A stretch of 64,000 bases of DNA from Scatomorpha sp964367935 (GTDB taxonomy: Bacteria; Bacillota; Clostridia; Oscillospirales; Oscillospiraceae), in assembly GCA_964367935.1 (NCBI GenBank), contig CAYIYZ010000006.1:1-64000 (forward strand). The letters run 5' to 3'. The position numbers and the translations under genes are program-made. Positions 60,080-64,000 of this stretch are shown here, one piece after another (position 1 is the stretch's first letter; each line of letters begins with the position of its first letter). Below the pieces are notes generated by a model. The model worked only from the letters and a program-made list of their open reading frames with translations. It did not search any database and was not told where the DNA came from.

Positions 60080-61289
60080 TTTCTTCTCCTTCGTATTGTC
60101 TCGTGAACATGGGTTCCTCTGTATTCACGCCTATCTGCTCTAAGCACTGCGCCCTCAAAGTCACCATGACAATATCACCATTCACCGCTACAGTCACAGC
60201 GCTCTCAACAACTTCACCCTCGCCTATCTCCGCAGACAGTGCCGCTCGCAGACTCCGCTCCAGCTCAGCTGCCACTTCATCAACACTGCGCTCTTTTGCC
60301 ACAAGCTCATATTCACGCTCTTCGATTTTGACCAGTGTCAGCGGCAAAGTGAACAGTCCATCCGCCGCCAACTCATATTCACGTGCTATTCTATCACAGT
60401 CCACACCACTATTTCCACTGCTAATATAAAAATTAAGCCTTTTTTCCCCAATTTCAAGCGCCCATCGACTATTTTTGCCGGCTTTATATTGCTTTTCGTA
60501 CTCTATCACACCGGCGACCGCCGTCATTTCATACCAAGTACGCGCCGTCACCTCACCAAGTGCATACACATATTTGTCCTCAGCACCCTCATAACTGCTC
60601 ATCATATACCCCGTCACAAGCAGGTCACCCTCATTTACTATCTGACCTTCCACCACATAGGCTCTACCCTGAAGCACATTCACGCTATCCACAACGCCCG
60701 TCTTCGTCGCCACTATATCCGACGGCATGTCATTGTCCACAGGCTGTACCACCTCCACTCGTTCCCGCACTATCACCGTCGCTCTGCTTTGGCTCACATT
60801 TACAGCCAAATATGCTATCTCGGGTAAGGCAAGTTGCATCTTATTTCTAATGTCCTCATTTGAATACGATAACCAAAAACTGCCTATTGATACACCGCAA
60901 TCTTCCAAGGCTCTCAAAAGCTCACCGTTTGTCAGCTTCTCATTGCCCGTCACCTCTATATCCCACACAAAAAGCGAGGACATCATAATCAGTAGAGTAA
61001 GCACTATAAATGAACACAGCAAGGTCTTCCTACCACGCAGCTTTTCTCTAAGCTCATGCCTTGCGCTTTGACGCACTACCTGTAAGTCGCACTGACAGTA
61101 CAGCGCTATATTGTGTATCGCCTCATAGTCATTTTCAGGTATGCGTAGCTCGAGTGTTGTCTCACCTGTCCTACGCACAGAACGCAGAGCATAGCCACGT
61201 TCCGCCAGCTTATTGAGCACAGTCTCTGTCTTTGCGCCACTGAGCTCTACACTCACGCTGCCTATCAACACATTTATAAATTTTTCCAT
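60051..61289 (-). CDS. yqfD: Sporulation protein YqfD
   Basis: A 412-residue membrane protein of the SpoIVFA-neighbour/YqfD family, expressed in the mother cell in Bacillus. Opening IGSVSVELSGAKTETVLNKLAERG (about 9-32), one membrane helix (about 92-111, LLCSFIVLTLLIMMSSLFVW), then FTGNEKLTNGELLRALEDCG-type POTRA-like domain with VTGNEKL, and a long beta region. It sits between yqfC (1-base overlap) and phoH (overlap), the conserved order. Its exact role in spore formation is unknown. Confidence 0.92.
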   Translation of the reverse strand: MEKFINVLIGSVSVELSGAKTETVLNKLAERGYALRSVRRTGETTLELRIPENDYEAIHNIALYCQCDLQVVRQSARHELREKLRGRKTLLCSFIVLTLLIMMSSLFVWDIEVTGNEKLTNGELLRALEDCGVSIGSFWLSYSNEDIRNKMQLALPEIAYLAVNVSQSRATVIVRERVEVVQPVDNDMPSDIVATKTGVVDSVNVLQGRAYVVEGQIVNEGDLLVTGYMMSSYEGAEDKYVYALGEVTARTWYEMTAVAGVIEYEKQYKAGKNSRWALEIGEKRLNFYISSGNSGVDCDRIAREYELAADGLFTLPLTLVKIEEREYELVAKERSVDEVAAELERSLRAALSAEIGEGEVVESAVTVAVNGDIVMVTLRAQCLEQIGVNTEEPMFTRQYEGEESDDGDQSGD

Positions 61290-61546
61290 CAGTCTAACTC
61301 CACAGCTGTTATCCGGCCTCTTATCAGCACTGCACCCTTATCCATTGCCGCTAAATTCAGTTCTGTACCCAACACCCTTATATTCATATGTTCACATTCT
61401 AATTCAACCCGTTCATTTCCATAACTCACTATACCCTTATGGCTCTCTATCAGCACCCTTGATTTACCCGACATCGTCACCTTAGTCGTACCCAAGGCCT
61501 CGCCCGGCATCTCAAAGCGCTCTGCTATGTCCTCTCTCCAATTCAT
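61289..61546 (-). CDS. yqfC: Sporulation protein YqfC
   Basis: An 85-residue protein of the YabP/YqfC family: REDIAERFEMPGEALGTTKVTM, then HKGIVSYGNERVELE and MNIRVLGTELNLAAMD, all beta-prone. The start ATG 61546 has GAGGAGGAAG upstream, better than the frame's 61564. First gene of the operon that runs to mutS2 or HPr. A CATAAAAT box at 61580-61587 resembles the -10 of the mother-cell sigma factor SigE, in line with its expected regulation. Confidence 0.9.
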   Translation of the reverse strand: MNWREDIAERFEMPGEALGTTKVTMSGKSRVLIESHKGIVSYGNERVELECEHMNIRVLGTELNLAAMDKGAVLIRGRITAVELD

Positions 61547-61645
61547 GTCACTTCCTCCTCGCACATTATCTGTTTTTAGATTTTATGCCGCTGAGGGAAA
61601 ATTAAGCACAGCTTGTGCATACATATCAAGTGGGAGGAATGGCTT

Positions 61646-62623
61646 ATGAAAATATTAGAAAACACTCTCTCTGCATTTGTCGCGCTCTTACTCTTCGCCG
61701 CTCTTTTACTCTACTCACAGGTCGCTCGTGATAGCGCTATCTATGGACTGGATGTCTGCACATCCCTTATCATACCCTCGTTATTTCCTTTTTTTATCGT
61801 ATCATCCTTACTAACTTCGCTCGGTCTCATTGCAAAGCTGGCAAAATTCTGTGCACCTATAATGACAAGGCTCTTCCATGTATCAGGTGCCGGCGCTGCT
61901 GTATTTGTCATCTCCGTTTGCGGCGGCTATCCCTTGGGTGCGAAAACACTCGCCGACCTTCACGCTCGTCGTGAAGTATCTTCGGAAGAGTGCTCACACC
62001 TCCTCTTGTTTTGCAACAACTCCGGTCCTGCCTTTATAGTTGGTGCTGTCGGCATAGGCGTATTCTCCGACAGCTACATAGGGCTCGCACTCTATGTAGC
62101 TCATATACTCGCCGCCTTAACAACCGCCTTCACCCTGCGATTTTCCGCTCCCAAAACCACTACCCACACCCTCTCTTCCGTCCTCGTCACCTCGCCCGTT
62201 CCTTTCCCAAAAGCAATAACTAGCGCCGTTTCCACGTCTATCAGCTCACTGATAAATGTCTGCGGATTCGTTATCGCCTTCAGCGTGCTCGTCGGACTCC
62301 TTGACGCCATAGGCATTTTTTCCTTTCTCGCCGCTGAACTTGCCATGCACTCAGTGCTCGGTCCTTCACTCTCACGCGTATTTCTCACAGGCTTCTTAGA
62401 GCTCGGTAGCGCTATTGCTGCCATGCACTCTCTGCCCGCCGACACCCTTAGCCTATGTGTCGCCGCTTTCGTCATTGGCTTGGGCGGTATCTCTGTCCAT
62501 TTCCAGACACTATCCGTCTTAGCTGACACGGACATAAAAAGCGCCCGACACATGGTCGGGCGACTTCTAAGCGCTTTATTTTCAGTATTTTATATTCTGC
62601 TGTTTTCCATATTTACAGCTTAA
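61646..62623 (+). CDS. ylbJ: Sporulation integral membrane protein YlbJ
   Basis: A 325-residue polytopic membrane protein with about eight helices. Features: LDVCTSLIIPSLFPFFIVSSLL (about 33-54), VFVISVCGGYPLGAKTLADLH, LLLFCNNSGPAFIVGAVG and VLVGLLDAIGI; these NSGPAF and GYPLGA motifs mark YlbJ and the related nucleoside/gluconate gate proteins. In Bacillus it is needed for spore heat resistance and cortex. ATG 61646 has GGGAGG upstream. It points away from yqfC; its end overlaps the convergent chromate transporter gene by 11 bases. CATACATA at 61618-61625 resembles a SigE -10. Confidence 0.9.
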   Translation: MKILENTLSAFVALLLFAALLLYSQVARDSAIYGLDVCTSLIIPSLFPFFIVSSLLTSLGLIAKLAKFCAPIMTRLFHVSGAGAAVFVISVCGGYPLGAKTLADLHARREVSSEECSHLLLFCNNSGPAFIVGAVGIGVFSDSYIGLALYVAHILAALTTAFTLRFSAPKTTTHTLSSVLVTSPVPFPKAITSAVSTSISSLINVCGFVIAFSVLVGLLDAIGIFSFLAAELAMHSVLGPSLSRVFLTGFLELGSAIAAMHSLPADTLSLCVAAFVIGLGGISVHFQTLSVLADTDIKSARHMVGRLLSALFSVFYILLFSIFTA

Positions 62624-63188
62624 GGACTACTCCTACGACCGCTCCTAATGCCACTAACGCTATCGGGTGCAGTTCTTTGAAAAACTTAACTGTATTCGTC
62701 AGCACAAGCAGCACCGCAGCTATTATTAGTGAGGGCCACACGATTAAATCACTCAGTAAACCGCTCAGCTCATAAGACGGCACATCCATAACCACTATCA
62801 TAAGTATAGATATCGCCGCTGCCGACACAAGTCCCATAGATGCAGGGCGCAGACCGTAAAACGCATCGTCCACAAGCTTATTACCACGAAATTTTGCGAG
62901 CATTTTACTCACTATGCCCACTATAATAACGCCGGGTAATGCCGTACCTATAGTCGCTATCACGCCACCTAAGGGGCCTGCCACAGTATAGCCCACGTAG
63001 GTAGCCATATTTATCCCTATCGGCCCCGGCGTAGATTCACTCACCGCCAACATGTCCGCTATCTGCTGATACGTAAACCACCCCGTCTTGTCCGATAAAT
63101 CGTACAAAAAAGGGATAGTAGCCATGCCACCGCCTACCGTGAACAGTCCTATGTAAAAAAACTCATAAGCAAGCCGCAAATATATCAT
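62613..63188 (-). CDS. Chromate transporter, half protein (second)
   Basis: A 191-residue CHR-domain membrane protein with about five or six helices: YLRLAYEFFYIGLFTVGGGMATIPFLYDL (about 3-31), then DMLAVSESTPGPIGINMATYVGY, all typical CHR motifs. Short CHR proteins come in pairs that form one transporter. It overlaps the first half gene by four bases and converges on ylbJ. Chromate specificity is by family name only; in gut anaerobes the true substrate may be another anion. Confidence 0.88.
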   Translation of the reverse strand: MIYLRLAYEFFYIGLFTVGGGMATIPFLYDLSDKTGWFTYQQIADMLAVSESTPGPIGINMATYVGYTVAGPLGGVIATIGTALPGVIIVGIVSKMLAKFRGNKLVDDAFYGLRPASMGLVSAAAISILMIVVMDVPSYELSGLLSDLIVWPSLIIAAVLLVLTNTVKFFKELHPIALVALGAVVGVVLKL

Positions 63189-63727
63189 GCCTTTCGTCCT
63201 CCTACATGCCTCTTGCCCATGCCTATTAGTGCAGAAGCAACCACTGCAATCGCAGGTGAAAGCTCCGTAAACACCATTAGCACAAACACTACAAGCATGA
63301 TAGCTAAGCTAAACTTGTCAACCACAGCTGATTTGCGCAACTTATTAATCACGTTTATTAGCATCACCAGTACGCAAACTCTTATGCCGGCAAAGGCGCT
63401 CTCCACTATCGCATTGTCCGCAAACTCTTGCAACACGCTCGCTATTATCATGATTACAAACAGTGAAGGTGTAACCGCACCCAAGGCCGCTACTATGCCG
63501 CCTAACATGCCTTTTCTCTGATTGCCCACAAACGAGGAAACATTGATGATAATTATGCCCGGTAGACATTGCCCCATAGCATAATAATCTACTATTTCCG
63601 CTTCCGTCATCCATGCACGCTTATCCACCAGCTCTTTCTTGAGTAGTGGTAGCATCGCATATCCGCCACCGAATGTCACTCCACATATCTTGAAGAATAT
63701 TAAAAACAGTTCTAAATATTCTCTCAT
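63185..63727 (-). CDS. Chromate transporter, half protein (first)
   Basis: A 180-residue CHR-domain protein: LELFLIFFKICGVTFGGGYAMLPLLKKEL (about 5-33), DYYAMGQCLPGIIIINVSSFVG, then helices to the end. It is the N-terminal-type partner of the next gene, with an ATGA overlap. Its own start overlaps the stop of the phosphohexomutase gene by four bases, so the three may be one transcript. Confidence 0.88.
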   Translation of the reverse strand: MREYLELFLIFFKICGVTFGGGYAMLPLLKKELVDKRAWMTEAEIVDYYAMGQCLPGIIIINVSSFVGNQRKGMLGGIVAALGAVTPSLFVIMIIASVLQEFADNAIVESAFAGIRVCVLVMLINVINKLRKSAVVDKFSLAIMLVVFVLMVFTELSPAIAVVASALIGMGKRHVGGRKA

Positions 63728-64000
63728 TTACCCAAGGTACCCGCAAACACAACAAGACCCTCTAGCTTTGCCTTGCACTCAGCAGCATCCTCGCCCTGTA
63801 CCAACACATACACCTTTACCTTCGGCTCTGTACCCGACGGCCTCACTATGAACGTACTGCCGTCAGCCAACTCAAAGTATAACACATTCGAGCCCTTAAT
63901 CTTCGTCGTATCAACAGGGCCTAAATCCGAAAGCCATATGCGGCCATCCAAATAGTCACGCATAGCAAGCACTGCTACACCGCCTATTTCCTTCGGTGGT
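63724..64000 (-). CDS. Phosphohexomutase (phosphoglucomutase/phosphomannomutase), 3' end
   Basis: The C-terminal 91 residues of an alpha-D-phosphohexomutase, open at the right edge of the window. Visible are IGGVAVLAMRDYLDG, then the phosphate-binding RPSGTEPKVKVYV of domain 4, and the usual end of the protein. The GTG at 63972 is not the start; the frame continues to 64000. This enzyme interconverts hexose 1- and 6-phosphates for glycogen, wall or glycolysis. The active-site serine lies outside the window. Confidence 0.88.
   Translation of the reverse strand, partial: PPKEIGGVAVLAMRDYLDGRIWLSDLGPVDTTKIKGSNVLYFELADGSTFIVRPSGTEPKVKVYVLVQGEDAAECKAKLEGLVVFAGTLGK

Noticed and set aside
1..64000. 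tRNA, rRNA, tmRNA, RNase P RNA, CRISPR arrays, prophage and IS transposase
   Set aside because: None was recognised; gaps between genes are short and explained by promoters, terminators, the T-box or repeats. A covariance-model scan would be needed to exclude small RNAs.

Overview
The window looks like chromosome of a spore-forming, obligately fermentative Firmicute of the class Clostridia, probably a gut Oscillospirales or Christensenellales relative. This rests on gene content, not on a database match. Sporulation genes (sleB, yqfC, yqfD, ylbJ, a SpoVD/PBP2-like protein with PASTA domains), a T-box upstream of thrS, HPr with a Ser46 site, meso-DAP-type MurE (DNPR motif) and butyrate-forming genes (ptb, two buk) all point the same way. 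No rRNA, tRNA, CRISPR, prophage or insertion sequence was seen.

Layout. 50-14277 is on the minus strand: a FAH-family enzyme, a zinc-ribbon membrane protein, sleB, a lipoprotein, thrS behind a T-box, ychF, and an operon gdpP-rplI-dnaB-tilS-hpt-ftsH that ends in a terminator at 6461-6497. 14509-28912 is on the plus strand. It starts with a metabolic cluster (LarA-family racemase, Fe-S aldo/keto reductase, phosphate butyryltransferase, two tandem butyrate kinases). It continues with an SLH/leucine-rich-repeat surface protein, an envelope-stress-like set (AIM24, SPFH with zinc ribbons, zinc-ribbon membrane protein, TPM protein), an FMN 2-hydroxyacid oxidase, a methyltransferase and an iron-sulfur flavoprotein. 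29025-33948 (minus) is a compact type IV pilus/type II secretion-like locus plus a transglutaminase-like lipoprotein. 34222-35427 (plus) is a SARP-type regulator with a large palindrome over its promoter.

35480-61546 (minus) is a long housekeeping block: the division and cell wall cluster (rsmH, ftsL-like, PBP, murE, mraY, ftsW, murG, murA, ftsQ, ftsZ); uvrC-rsmD-coaD and a coiled-coil protein; then yqfC-yqfD-phoH-ybeY-rarD-era-yqzL-recO-serine hydrolase-mutS2-HPr. The window closes with ylbJ (plus), a split chromate transporter (minus) and the 3' end of a phosphohexomutase gene that runs off the right edge.

How it fits together. Ptb and Buk give ATP from butyryl-CoA; the LarA-like racemase and the reductase in front of them suggest hydroxyacid handling linked to that branch. 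The dcw block builds the peptidoglycan precursor and septum but lacks murC, murD, murF, ftsA and mraZ here. The most interesting regions are the PspA-less SPFH/AIM24/TPM set, the pilus locus with PilT as its only ATPase, the SARP regulator with its palindrome, and multi-hairpin repeat modules shared between 1.7 kb and 47.7 kb.
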